From Bradyrhizobium viridifuturi (GTDB lineage Bacteria; Pseudomonadota; Alphaproteobacteria; Rhizobiales; Xanthobacteraceae): DNA of 64,000 bases. The stretch is from NCBI RefSeq assembly GCF_001238275.1, contig NZ_LGTB01000035.1, forward strand, positions 1-64,000. Direction: 5' to 3'. Below the pieces are notes generated by a model, which was not told the DNA's origin, ran no database searches, and saw only the letters and a list, made by a program, of their open reading frames with translations. This document shows, one piece after another, positions 1 to 9,248 of the stretch. Each line of letters opens with the position of its first letter. Position 1 is the first letter of the stretch. A program made the position numbers and the translations under genes.

Positions 1-196
1 TCTCATTTGCGAATGACGGCTCTCGATCTGGCTGCTGTTACTGGTTCGCGGGTAGCTCAACAACATCTAGGCAACTTTGTTTCCACGGCATTTTGAGGTG
101 TGTGACCCACGCATCATTGCGGCGTGATCGACTCCGTGCTCAGCGGTGCGGCAAAAGCGCTGGAGGTCGAAGTGATGGTCCAGACGTCGTCGCTCC

Positions 197-1363
197 TTAT
201 CGATAGATTTGCATCCCAACGGGGCTGAAATAATGGGCGGGAGCAATGATTGAGCCGTCCCGGAGAATACTAGCACCACTGTCAAAGAAAGGAACGTCGG
301 GCAATCGGGCAAGCTGCGATGCTTGTTGGTCGCCGTCCCGCGCGATACCGCATACGCCCTTGAAAATGCTCTCCTCGAGTCCGAAGAATGTCGCGGGCCC
401 AACGTCTAAGCGCCATGGGTTGTTGTTCAGAATGGCCACCCGGCCGCTATCCAATCTGACCTGTACCGGATCGGCGCCCCTACTGGGAAAGTAGCCACCG
501 ACGAACCGCTTTCCGTGGAGTGGCGGCCCGTTAAATTCCCAAGCCATGGCCGGGAATTGAATTTCTTCCGGCACCGTTACACCCAATGCCAACGCAGCCG
601 AGAGTATGGGCTGCCTGATCTTCGCGACAAGATCGGAATAGTGCAACGCGATGACGGCGGCGCCAAGTCCAGGCGCTTCGTGCAGCGGAGTCTCACCAGG
701 AGATGCCGGATCCTCGGCAAGAAGCCGCGACTTTATCCTATCGTTATCGACTTCAGTCGCAAAGCGCGTCGCCACGATATGGCCCTTAACCGAACACAAG
801 TTCCCTGCCGGGTCTTTGACCGCGACGCGGTCGAACTGTTTCCGCCAGCTCTTGAAATCCGCGCTCCCAAAGCTGATGGGACTCGTTCGGCCCTTCGCCT
901 CGGCGAGGCACACCGTGAAATTGTCTTCTGCGCAAAGATAGTCGGGACCGTCTCCCTTCAACACGCGCGAGACGGAATGCCCTCCAAAGCTGGGATGCGG
1001 CTTGCGATTGAGAACTGCTTCGATGTGAGCGAAGTAGGTAAGGTTCAGGTGTTCGTGCAAGAACCAGCGACAGAATGCTTGGCCCAGCTGATTCGAGGTG
1101 CTCCGGCGAAAGGCGGTGCCGATGCCGAATCCGTCGCCGCGTACACGAAGCTCGGCGCAGGGCAAGAAGAGCGCGAGATGTTCGAACTGGGCGGGGTCCG
1201 GGTTCGGTGGAGCATATCCGCGGGTGTCCAGGTAGTAATGGTGGAAGAGCCTCGCAGGATCCACCGCCATTTCGCCCATGGGTAAGCCACTAGCGGAATC
1301 TTCGCGCAGCGAAAGTGGAACAGAAGCATATTTGTTCAAGGCAAGACCGACAGTCTTGAACAT
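197..1363 (-). CDS. Uncharacterised protein with possible PD-(D/E)XK nuclease signature
   Basis: I do not recognise the family of this 388-residue soluble protein. Around residues 141-157 it has an acidic residue in a short strand (DYLCAED) followed by LAEAKG, which matches the D...ExK arrangement of PD-(D/E)XK nuclease folds, so DNA cleavage is possible. No signal peptide or membrane segment is seen. The ATG at 1363 is preferred over the preceding TTG because AAGGGA lies about 9 bases upstream. It is the first gene of a low-GC accessory island and is divergent from the gene at 1453. Other restriction-like genes nearby support a defence or mobile-element role, but this is inference; the motif alone is weak. 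Confidence 0.6.
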   Translation of the reverse strand: MFKTVGLALNKYASVPLSLREDSASGLPMGEMAVDPARLFHHYYLDTRGYAPPNPDPAQFEHLALFLPCAELRVRGDGFGIGTAFRRSTSNQLGQAFCRWFLHEHLNLTYFAHIEAVLNRKPHPSFGGHSVSRVLKGDGPDYLCAEDNFTVCLAEAKGRTSPISFGSADFKSWRKQFDRVAVKDPAGNLCSVKGHIVATRFATEVDNDRIKSRLLAEDPASPGETPLHEAPGLGAAVIALHYSDLVAKIRQPILSAALALGVTVPEEIQFPAMAWEFNGPPLHGKRFVGGYFPSRGADPVQVRLDSGRVAILNNNPWRLDVGPATFFGLEESIFKGVCGIARDGDQQASQLARLPDVPFFDSGASILRDGSIIAPAHYFSPVGMQIYR

Positions 1364-1452
1364 CAAAAGTCCCTTGTTGCTAGGGCCTAGGTGCTGAGCG
1401 AGCGGGAGATTAGCGGTGTGTTGGCGAACAGGAAAAGCTAAAGCGTTAGACT

Positions 1453-2565
1453 ATGCAATTACAGCGTGTTATCTTTTGCCGATTCTTCGGTGGCTGTCCA
1501 GCTAAGCAAAAAGCAGGACAGATCCGCATCACAGTCGATCTGGCCATGAAAAAGAGAAGCCGCGACCGGGAGACTGAAGGGCACGGCAAGAGCCGGCTAA
1601 AGAAGGTAGTAGCGCAGATCGTACTAGCGCAGGGCAATATCTTTATCAAAGACCTACTTCGCTCGAATAGGATCCCGGTTGGAAATACGAAGGCAGATTT
1701 CGCCGAGCATCTTGATGCCGCAATCGACTCAGGCACGCTCAGCCAGGCCGCGATCGAGTCTTGGTTGGACGAGATCGAAGGCTGGGGAAACCAGCATGTC
1801 TACCTGTTCGAGCCGCTCTCAATTTCGGGAAGGAGAATCCGTCCGGCCATTGAAGCATCCAGATATTCTAAGTTGCTGGACCGCAAGGTGAGCTACGAGT
1901 TTCCAGAAAAGCTAACGTTGAGCACAGTCAATTTCTCGGGCGATCATCTCTCAATTGCGTGGCACCGCAGCCGCGGAGCCTGGGAGCGCGCCAAATCAAA
2001 AGACTTTCGTCGCGAGGAGGGGGGCGATAGCTATGAGTATCGCGCTTATCGCGAGCGTTTTGATCGAGCTGTGGTTCGCTTCGAGTGGCGGCTCGCTGAC
2101 CCTTACTGCGCGGCTATGATACAATTGCCGAACGAAGGCGAGGAACATGCACAGGCTTTGGGCCGAGTATGGCTAGACCTTACAGAATTGGGACTAGTGT
2201 CCGGACCACCAGGTAGAGTTCGGCTTAGCCCTGCATTAAAGAGACTAAGCCGTAACGCTCAGGCGACGGTTCAATCTACGCGTCTGGTGGCTCAAGGCGG
2301 ACACGTCGAACTGGTGTCGACGTTAAGCGAAGGTGGAATCGACAGCGTCGAAGCCGTGCGCGAGGTCCGTCGTGGCGTTGACGACGCGAGTTTTCTGGCC
2401 GCGGATGGTATGTTCAACTTCACGGCGGAGAAATACCAGCAGTTGAGCCGAAGCATCAAGATGGAAGGTTACGGGGGTGAGAGCCGGTTGAGAATTTGGG
2501 TGCAGTGTAAGCGTGAAGACGTTTACACCGTTCTGTCCATCATCTGGAATAATAATCAAACATGA
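1453..2565 (+). CDS. Uncharacterised protein, first gene of a two-gene operon
   Basis: The product is about 370 residues, charged, without membrane segments, and I do not recognise it. Residues 65-95 (IKDLLRSNRIPVGNTKADF and after) look like a SAP-type helix-extended-helix that could bind nucleic acid, but this is a weak resemblance. The start is uncertain: no Shine-Dalgarno sequence precedes 1453, and an in-frame ATG at 1546 opens a lysine/arginine-rich segment. Its stop overlaps the start of the next gene in an ATGA, so the two are translationally coupled and probably work together. Confidence 0.6.
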   Translation: MQLQRVIFCRFFGGCPAKQKAGQIRITVDLAMKKRSRDRETEGHGKSRLKKVVAQIVLAQGNIFIKDLLRSNRIPVGNTKADFAEHLDAAIDSGTLSQAAIESWLDEIEGWGNQHVYLFEPLSISGRRIRPAIEASRYSKLLDRKVSYEFPEKLTLSTVNFSGDHLSIAWHRSRGAWERAKSKDFRREEGGDSYEYRAYRERFDRAVVRFEWRLADPYCAAMIQLPNEGEEHAQALGRVWLDLTELGLVSGPPGRVRLSPALKRLSRNAQATVQSTRLVAQGGHVELVSTLSEGGIDSVEAVREVRRGVDDASFLAADGMFNFTAEKYQQLSRSIKMEGYGGESRLRIWVQCKREDVYTVLSIIWNNNQT

Positions 2566-3685
2566 CCGAAGCCGAGCTTCGCAGGAGTTTCGGAGAAAAG
2601 GCTGTCGACGCGCTTCTTGCGACACTGCAAGCGGGTGAAGCGCCTGAAATTGATCCTCGGCTATTTGGCGCAAAGCTTGCCGAAGCTGGGATCGAGGTCG
2701 ACGTGCTCTCGTTACTAAATGCCGCGGCGGAAGACTCCCTCGTCACACGTTTATCAGTCTCGCAGTGTCCCGCGCCGAATTGCCGTAGAGTGATCGACGC
2801 GGACGCTCTTGCCAATCATCAATGTCCTTACTGCGGTTGCGACTTCCGAGAGCTCGGCGAGAATCCAGTTCAGACGATCATTTATCGAAGCTCAACGGAA
2901 ACAAGTCGCAGCGTTCCTTGGCTTATCGCAATTCACGGTTTCAACACACATGCTGCGTGGCAGGAGGAGTTCAGCTGGCGCATTGCCAACCGATTTAAGT
3001 ATCACGCGCCAGTGCTGATCTATAAGTATGGGCTTGTGCGCGTCGGAGTGTTGTTTCGCTGGCGACATTGGATGCTGGCGCGGCAGCTCGCTCAACGCAT
3101 ACAGAAGGCTGTCATTCACGCGCGCGAGAATCAGATTGAAGAGCCGCCCGACGTCATCATTCACAGCTTCGGCAGCCAGCTCTTTCGCTTAGTATTGGAG
3201 ATGCCGGCATACTCCGGCCTTCGGTTCGGGCGTGTGATAGCGTGGGTAGTGTCATTCAGCCTGATTTCGACTGGTCCGGACTTATTCGTGAGGGTCGAAT
3301 CGAAGCTCTGCTTTGCCAATGCGGAGGCCAGGATCAGGCAGTGCCGTTCTCACAATTCTTCATCCCGAACACTGGTCCTGGGGGGCGGTTTGGCTTTGCT
3401 GATACTGCTGTTATCAACATCCGCAATGAAGAGTATGGCCACTCGACGGCGTTAGTCGAAGAAGAGCTTTCCCGCAATCTCGCCCACGGCGGCGTGTGGG
3501 ATCGATTCTTGCGCGAGCCGCTGGCGACCTTCTCGGACCCGGCGCGATTTGAGCCAGAAACCTGGGCACCTGCACCGGCGTTTGTACGTCAATTCACTAA
3601 TAGGTTGGCCATTCTACTGATGAGCGCCGCAGCTTTCGGCGCGATTTTCTTGTTTGCTCGTGTAATCGTATGTCTTGCCAGCTGA
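2562..3685 (+). pseudogene. Zinc-ribbon alpha/beta hydrolase, broken by a 1-base frameshift
   Basis: The first reading frame carries a four-cysteine zinc ribbon (C69, C74, C88, C91, with CPYC) and then an alpha/beta-hydrolase-like core with IAIHGFNTH near residue 122 and IIHSFGSQ near 199, whose Ser202 is the likely nucleophile. The continuation (GSVIQPDFDW, then a C-terminal membrane helix ending at 3685) is in another frame. Adding one T near 3239-3241 turns the junction into ACGSVIQPDFDW, matching the CGS-plus-PDFDW block I associate with such hydrolases. An intact product would be about 373 residues, membrane-tethered at the C-terminus. ATGA overlap with the upstream gene. Whether the lesion is a sequence error or a real mutation cannot be told here. 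Confidence 0.65.
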
Positions 3686-4026
3686 ATCGCGCGGCAAGCT
3701 TGATAAATACGAAAGCTTGGGGCGAATGTGGCCGAGAAAGAACGAGGCCTCGGAGGCAAATGCGGGGTGGTCGAACGAGGCGAGCCCTCGACACTCCCAA
3801 TTCACAATGGCACCGTAACGAGTGCTGGAAGGAAGCTATGGCAGCGCGGTGTTCTGCGCATGAACGGGCCCAGTTCGAAGACCCCGGACGGGCCGCTACA
3901 TTCCGATATCTAGGCTTCAAAAGCCTGTGCTTGGAACAGCAACCAAGCTGTCGATCAAACTGATAACGACAGCTGATGTCGGGTCAGGCAAGTATTCGCT
4001 TATCGCAGCTCGTGATTGTGTATAAA

Positions 4027-6860
4027 ATGACTGAATTTTGGAGTAATATACCCACTAATTTCACCAATGAGGCTGATGTAGAGCTTCGTTTGGTCGTCCC
4101 ACTATTACGCGCTCTTGGCTATGAGCCGGACGATGTTGCATCGAAGCATCCGGTGGAATTCCGGGAAGGCCGTGTGGGGCGCAAGCCCGAAGCGGATTTC
4201 GTCTGTTTCAATGGTCCGCTGCATACCCGCGACACGTCGCTTATTGTAGTTGAGGCCAAGGCGCCCGGCGAAGCCCTGCCAAATGGCAAACTACAAGGGG
4301 AGTCTTACGCGGCCAATCTGAGAGCACCACTCTACTGCTCACCAACGGTGAACAGATTGAAATCTGGCAACTCAAGGCGACGCAGGACAGCGAACGCGTT
4401 TTCGAAACATTGATTGCAGATCTGGCGGCAAAGCGAGGAACGGCTGAGCAATTTCTAGCTAAGACGGCCGTGGTCGATTACTGCCGCACCTTCCAAGTCA
4501 AGACGATTCTCGATGCTTCCGCCGACTTCGGCCGATATGAGACGGCAGAACTGAAGCGAACAATGCGGTATGCCGCTTCCATCGATCGGACGGTCCATCG
4601 TGCGGGCGCAACCGATGAATTGGGTACAGGCAGGCTGCTTGCGGAATGCCCGTCCGGCTGCGTTGTAGTCGCGCCCTCAGGCTATGGAAAAACGACGCTC
4701 TCAAACCGGCTGTTCCGGCAGGCTATCGAAAATCGCTGGCGAAATAGCAACGCCAGCGTCCCGTTCGACATCCCCATAGTCGACCTTGAAGAAACAGGCG
4801 TTTCGATCGTGGAGTTTATGCAGCGCCGGTTGTCGGCGCACCAACCAAGCGTAACCGAATCCGTGCTAACGGATCGCATGCGTACCGCTGGAACGACAAT
4901 CGTTTGCGATGGCTTTGATAACGCGTCACTAGGATTTCAACGGCATGTGAGCACGGAGATAACCAATCTTCTCCGCGACTATCCACTCACTAAAGTTTTT
5001 GTGTTCTCCCGCGAAGCGGCACGGCCAGACGTGGTGCTTCCTTTATTCAAACTAGCGCCATTGACAGAAACCGAGAAGCGTGAGCTGGAGAAGACCATCT
5101 TAGATGACGGTAGTGGCGACTTCTTTTCGATCATTGGAATGATGCCTCCAACGCTGTCGGCGCTTTGCGAGAATCCACTCCTGCTGCAACTGGCATTAGA
5201 TTACTGGAAACGTGAGGACGTATTTCCTAACCAGCTTGTGCCGTTGTTCGAGTCTTGGCTCAAAAACGTGCTGAGGGCCAATGCAACGGACTTTGTGTCA
5301 TCCATTTATCGTGAAAGGGCGCTGACACTAATCGCAGATGCAACGCTAGATGGGCCGATCACCGGCGAGCAAGTGATCGCACTAATGCAACAAGATGGTA
5401 TATCGCCTGGAGTCCTAAACGAACTCGTCGCATGCGATGCGGCTCGGGCCAATGGTTCAGCGATCGAAGTCCAACACGAAGCGCTCGCAGATTATTTGCG
5501 TGCTAAGAAGATGGCGTCTGGAAGTGAACTCGAGTTGCTTGCGAAAATTCCGATCCTATCGATGCCTGCGGATTCGTTTTTTGCTGTCTTGTTGATGGCT
5601 CAACTCCCATCTCGTCGACTTCAATCAGCATTGTGGAGACGCTTAACTGAAGTGGGCCCCCATGTATATTTTGACGCACTAAGGTACCGCTTCGACGTTT
5701 CGTCAGAATTGAATAAGCTCGATCCAGCAAATCTCTCAGAGGAATACTTGACGGAACTACTTGAGGGAATAGAGCAACCCGTCGAGCACTTCTTCCCCGC
5801 CTTGCGTGAGACCGTCATCGAAGCAGTCACAGGCGAGCGGGGAAGTGATCTGGCCGTAATAGGTAATTTGAATGCCTCTTCGAGCGTGCTCTCCTACAAG
5901 CTGTATTTGAGGCAGCCAAGTGAGGCCCACCCTGTCAAAGTACAAATCCCCTCCGCGCCGGGGATTCTACGTGGTGTAAGCCTAGACTTGTCACATTATC
6001 GCTTGGATAGTGCGCGTCTGGTAGCCATTGCTCTGCTCAAAGAGAGTGTGGTGGAGGCGGTGAATTTAGTGGCGGTCAAGGGCGGCGCAGCGTTAGCCCG
6101 GGATCGACTTCTGGGCCGGTGTCGATTCCTCGCGAAAGAATATGATTTCCCGCTTACTCTAAACATGGACCTCGATACCCTCGAGCAGCTCCTTCTGCCT
6201 CACAAAGACAAAAGCGTGAGCCCGGCAGCGGTTTCCCACGATGAGCGATTTCTGATTAGGGAGTTGCTCGATGACATCGCAATTCTACGTGGGAGTGGAG
6301 AATCTGCGCTCGATCCATGGTGGATCCGTCTTGGATGGGAGGACAAGGCGGATGTTGAAACAGAAGACGTGATTCGCCGCGTCCTGGACGAGCAATACCG
6401 CCGTGTGCAAGTCATCTATACGGAAATTGTCAAAGGCACTTTCCCGGAGATCGCCCGTGGCATGTCCTTCTTTCCTCTGCTCCCGGTGCGATGGAAGCTA
6501 ACCGTCGTACGGCGCGCGCCACCTCACGGAGGTGCAACGATCTATTTCGGTTGGTCGCCAGTTGCGATGTGGCAACAGGCCGGTGCAGATGTGGTGTTTA
6601 GCGGGCAAGCTCCGTCGTCCGAAAGCGTCGAGCAAGTACGTGAGGATATCGAGCAAACGCGTGCGGCCCTCGCCGCGCTCGGCCGACCTAATGCGCAGCT
6701 TCCTCGATATCGCGGTTTCACACAGCTCGCGGATTTCTCCGGGCAGCAATCGAGCGGCTATTTTGACGGGGCGACGCCCGCAATCCACGATGTCTGCAGT
6801 TTGCTAAAGAGCGATCTTGAGGCGGTTTTCTCGTCAATGCCTAGGAACGACCGATACTAA
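4027..6860 (+). pseudogene. HSDR_N-like nuclease domain fused to STAND/NACHT-like NTPase, frameshifted
   Basis: The N-terminal part (NEADVELRLVVPLLRALGY, then EADFVCF and LIVVEAKAPG) matches the N-terminal nuclease domain of type I restriction R subunits, with D and ExK catalytic positions. The reading frame is lost near 4333. Restoring one base gives RAPLYLLTNGEQIEIWQL and joins the downstream frame, which carries a Walker A (APSGYGKTTL), a Walker B-like TTIVCDGFD and an arginine-containing VFVFSREA strand as in NACHT/STAND ATPases. The remaining roughly 600 residues are helical sensor-like sequence that I cannot assign. The joined protein is about 944 residues. Nuclease-STAND fusions are known antiphage sensors (Avs-type), so this is a predicted abortive-infection protein. 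An upstream in-frame ATG at 3976 is also possible. Confidence 0.7.
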
Positions 6861-7219
6861 AAACGTTTGCACGCCATACGCGCTTTAATGTCGGCGTGCG
6901 CTATCTGCTGCTTAAGCGCCATCATCGGGCGCTCGATAGTCAACGTTTGGAATTTTCCTTTTGCGGACTTACGGATAGGCGGCTCTAGTCCCAGACTAGG
7001 GCCAACGCAAACCGAGCATTCTCTACTGCGGCACACTCTCCGAGTACCTGTCCAATCAGCCAAAGGCCGACTTCTTTCATAACAATGGATACGCGAGCAG
7101 AGGAGTTTTCGGCCGGATTTGGAATCGAGGGCCACAAAATGCGAATGGTCGCTTGTTGCTTCGCACTCCCTTTTTACATGGCGAGCATCAGGGTGATGTC
7201 GGCGCGTTGTATGGCGTGT
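6861..7219. other. Intergenic stretch, no gene recognised
   Basis: This 359-base gap separates the NTPase gene from a convergent minus-strand operon. The short open frames in it show no family resemblance or convincing ribosome binding site, and I found no strong terminator hairpin. Confidence 0.5.
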
Positions 7220-7981
7220 CTAATCTAGATACACTTCAAAGACCCGTCTTGCGCACACGGCGTCTTCAAGCGAACTCACTGCAAGCTCACTCTTCTCTGA
7301 AGCCGAATAAGTCCTGCTTTCATCCTCACTGAGTTGGCGCGATGTCGGGATTCTTTCGATTTTCCTCAGTTCAGCGAGAAGTTGTTGGTTGACAGCATCC
7401 GGATCGACTGCGAGTGCCTCTGGAAGAATCTGCGGAAAAGATTCGAGCTCCTTCCCGTTTACAACAATATCTATGCTGGTAACGCAACTTCCGAGCAATG
7501 AATTTTCCAGTTCCACCACAATATAGTTTTTGCCCGGCTTCAGAAATCCGCGTACGTCAATTTTCCCGACGATGAAATCAGCTCTATCTATCGCAAGCTT
7601 TTCAACCTTTGCCCGTTTTTCCGCATCGAGAACGTTACCGTAAAACACTTGAGCGGGGTTTTCGGTATTGAGTACGAGCTGATTGTTCACATAGACGCGG
7701 CCATAGTCGTCTGCTCCGCCCATAGTTATTTCAAACGTGCGAAGATCAGAATGTTGCCTCTGGTGTGTGGGCAACCTGAGCATTTCTATCCGGCCTAATC
7801 CAAGAGCTTCGATAGATCTTGGCTGAGCAGGCTTGAACCCCTTTCCAAACTCGTAAGAAAGCGCCGCGCCTAGCAAGGCGCCAATTGCCAGAGAAGCCGC
7901 AATATGAGTGCAGCGCTGAATGGTGTCGCGCCGCGCGGGCCTCTTATTTGCCCGGCTCCCTTTGGCAGTACGGTCGCTCAT
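7220..7981 (-). CDS. Membrane-anchored beta-rich protein, last gene of the DUF2235 operon
   Basis: The product is about 253 residues with a basic cytoplasmic N-terminus and one membrane helix (around residues 27-45), then a beta-rich domain. The segment GGADDYGRVYVNNQLVLN with GSCVTSIDIVVNG resembles jelly-roll or galactose-binding-like sandwiches. The ATG at 7981 lies inside the end of the upstream gene (38-base overlap), implying coupling. It shares a layout (anchor plus a domain built around a VNN/VNG strand) with the gene upstream, so the two may be distant paralogues. No function is assigned; it could be a partner or immunity protein of the DUF2235 enzyme. Confidence 0.55.
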   Translation of the reverse strand: MSDRTAKGSRANKRPARRDTIQRCTHIAASLAIGALLGAALSYEFGKGFKPAQPRSIEALGLGRIEMLRLPTHQRQHSDLRTFEITMGGADDYGRVYVNNQLVLNTENPAQVFYGNVLDAEKRAKVEKLAIDRADFIVGKIDVRGFLKPGKNYIVVELENSLLGSCVTSIDIVVNGKELESFPQILPEALAVDPDAVNQQLLAELRKIERIPTSRQLSEDESRTYSASEKSELAVSSLEDAVCARRVFEVYLD

Positions 7982-8939
7982 TGTTAAGAACCTCGCACAA
8001 CGCAGCGCGGTGTCTAGCGAAGAGAATGCGTTCACGCATTTGACGTGATATTAATTCTTGAGCCAACTTGAATCTAATCCGAATGCGTTCGCACAGACGA
8101 TTGGTACCCTCGGTCCAAAGGGTGCCGTAGGGCTTGATGAATTTGGGCGGCTCCTCGTTGGCTTTTACGAGCGGTCCCCCCGCGAAGAACGTGCTTATAG
8201 TCTCTGCTGCTTGCTGTTGCACGGTGTCGTCGCCCTGCTCAGGCGAAATGATCACTTTGTAGCTAGGTGTCGCTTCTAGGAAGGCCAACGAGATCGCCAC
8301 AACGAGGCGACAATCGCCTACTCCGGAATTTCCTGAGATTACATCGATGAAATTATCTCCACTCGCAACATAGGGCAGGATGTCTACCGAGTGCGGAAGC
8401 GAATTTAGAGAGTGAATATGGTGAAATGACTTGTCTCTAAGATGGAGATCTTGGACCGCTTCGAATTCTCTTGCTGCTGCTACGCTGTCTCCAGGTCTAC
8501 ATTGATAGCTAAGCAAGCAGTCCGATGCGCTCCCAAGCACCCGGTAGCCATTCACCAGAATCTCAAAATTGCTTAGGCCATCGAAATCGCGCAGCTCAAT
8601 GCCAGCTGATTGCAGAGAGCCGAGGTTGTCTAGTTGTTCAAAACGACGTTCCTTTGCGAAGCCTTGTGCGAATTCACCCTCGTCGGGGTATGCATGAAGG
8701 AGATTGAGAAGAGTGCTTATCGATAAGCAAAGCGATAAAATGAATGTTGAGCCCAGCGCGAAGAGAGGCAGAAGCCAGGTCGGTGGGCTATAGCCTTCGA
8801 TCGCATCAATAAAAGGGATCCTTTTGAGCGGTAAGCCAAGCGCATACAAAAACAGGAAGCCGAGGACTGGTGTAACAAGCGAGACGACAGCTTGTTGATA
8901 CTGAGCGCTACCTAGGCCAAAGAGCTCGGGTTCGAACAT
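7944..8939 (-). CDS. Two-helix membrane protein with extracytoplasmic beta domain, DUF2235 operon
   Basis: The product is about 331 residues. Two membrane helices lie near the N-terminus (VVSLVTPVLGFLFLYALGL and LLPLFALGSTFILSLCLSI), followed by a soluble domain containing FEILVNGYRVLGSASD and DILPYVASGDNFIDV, again suggesting a ligand-binding sandwich. Translation probably starts at the ATG at 8939, with GGAGCG upstream. An earlier in-frame start at 9047 would add an odd non-hydrophobic leader. It lies between the DUF2235 hydrolase gene (309 bases upstream, same strand) and an overlapping downstream gene. Function unknown. Confidence 0.55.
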   Translation of the reverse strand: MFEPELFGLGSAQYQQAVVSLVTPVLGFLFLYALGLPLKRIPFIDAIEGYSPPTWLLPLFALGSTFILSLCLSISTLLNLLHAYPDEGEFAQGFAKERRFEQLDNLGSLQSAGIELRDFDGLSNFEILVNGYRVLGSASDCLLSYQCRPGDSVAAAREFEAVQDLHLRDKSFHHIHSLNSLPHSVDILPYVASGDNFIDVISGNSGVGDCRLVVAISLAFLEATPSYKVIISPEQGDDTVQQQAAETISTFFAGGPLVKANEEPPKFIKPYGTLWTEGTNRLCERIRIRFKLAQELISRQMRERILFARHRAALCEVLNNERPYCQREPGK

Positions 8940-9248
8940 AATTTGCTGCGCTCCTCGAGCGTCGCAACGCAATCCGCCGTTGAGCGCGCCTTGTTGATCG
9001 TCGCCGAACGCAGCATGCGTGCACGTTTGTTGTAGGCTAAATCTCACGTACTCGCGTTACTCAAACGGTATGCATTCATATCTTCAAACCTGGTCCTCGA
9101 TACAAGGCTGGACCTGAGTATGAGCGCGTTTGCACCCTTTAACATTGGATATGCGATCATGGCGCATTCGGAGCCGGTCAACTCCGAAAAGCTTCTTCAG
9201 CCCAGGCGCTATCCTCTCCGCCTTAGCTGAGCGAGCATCTTCGGATCC
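8940..9248. other. Intergenic stretch within the DUF2235 cluster, no gene recognised
   Basis: The 309 bases between the hydrolase gene and the two membrane-protein genes hold no supportable open frame. The size leaves room for a separate promoter, so the cluster may not be one transcript. Confidence 0.4.
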
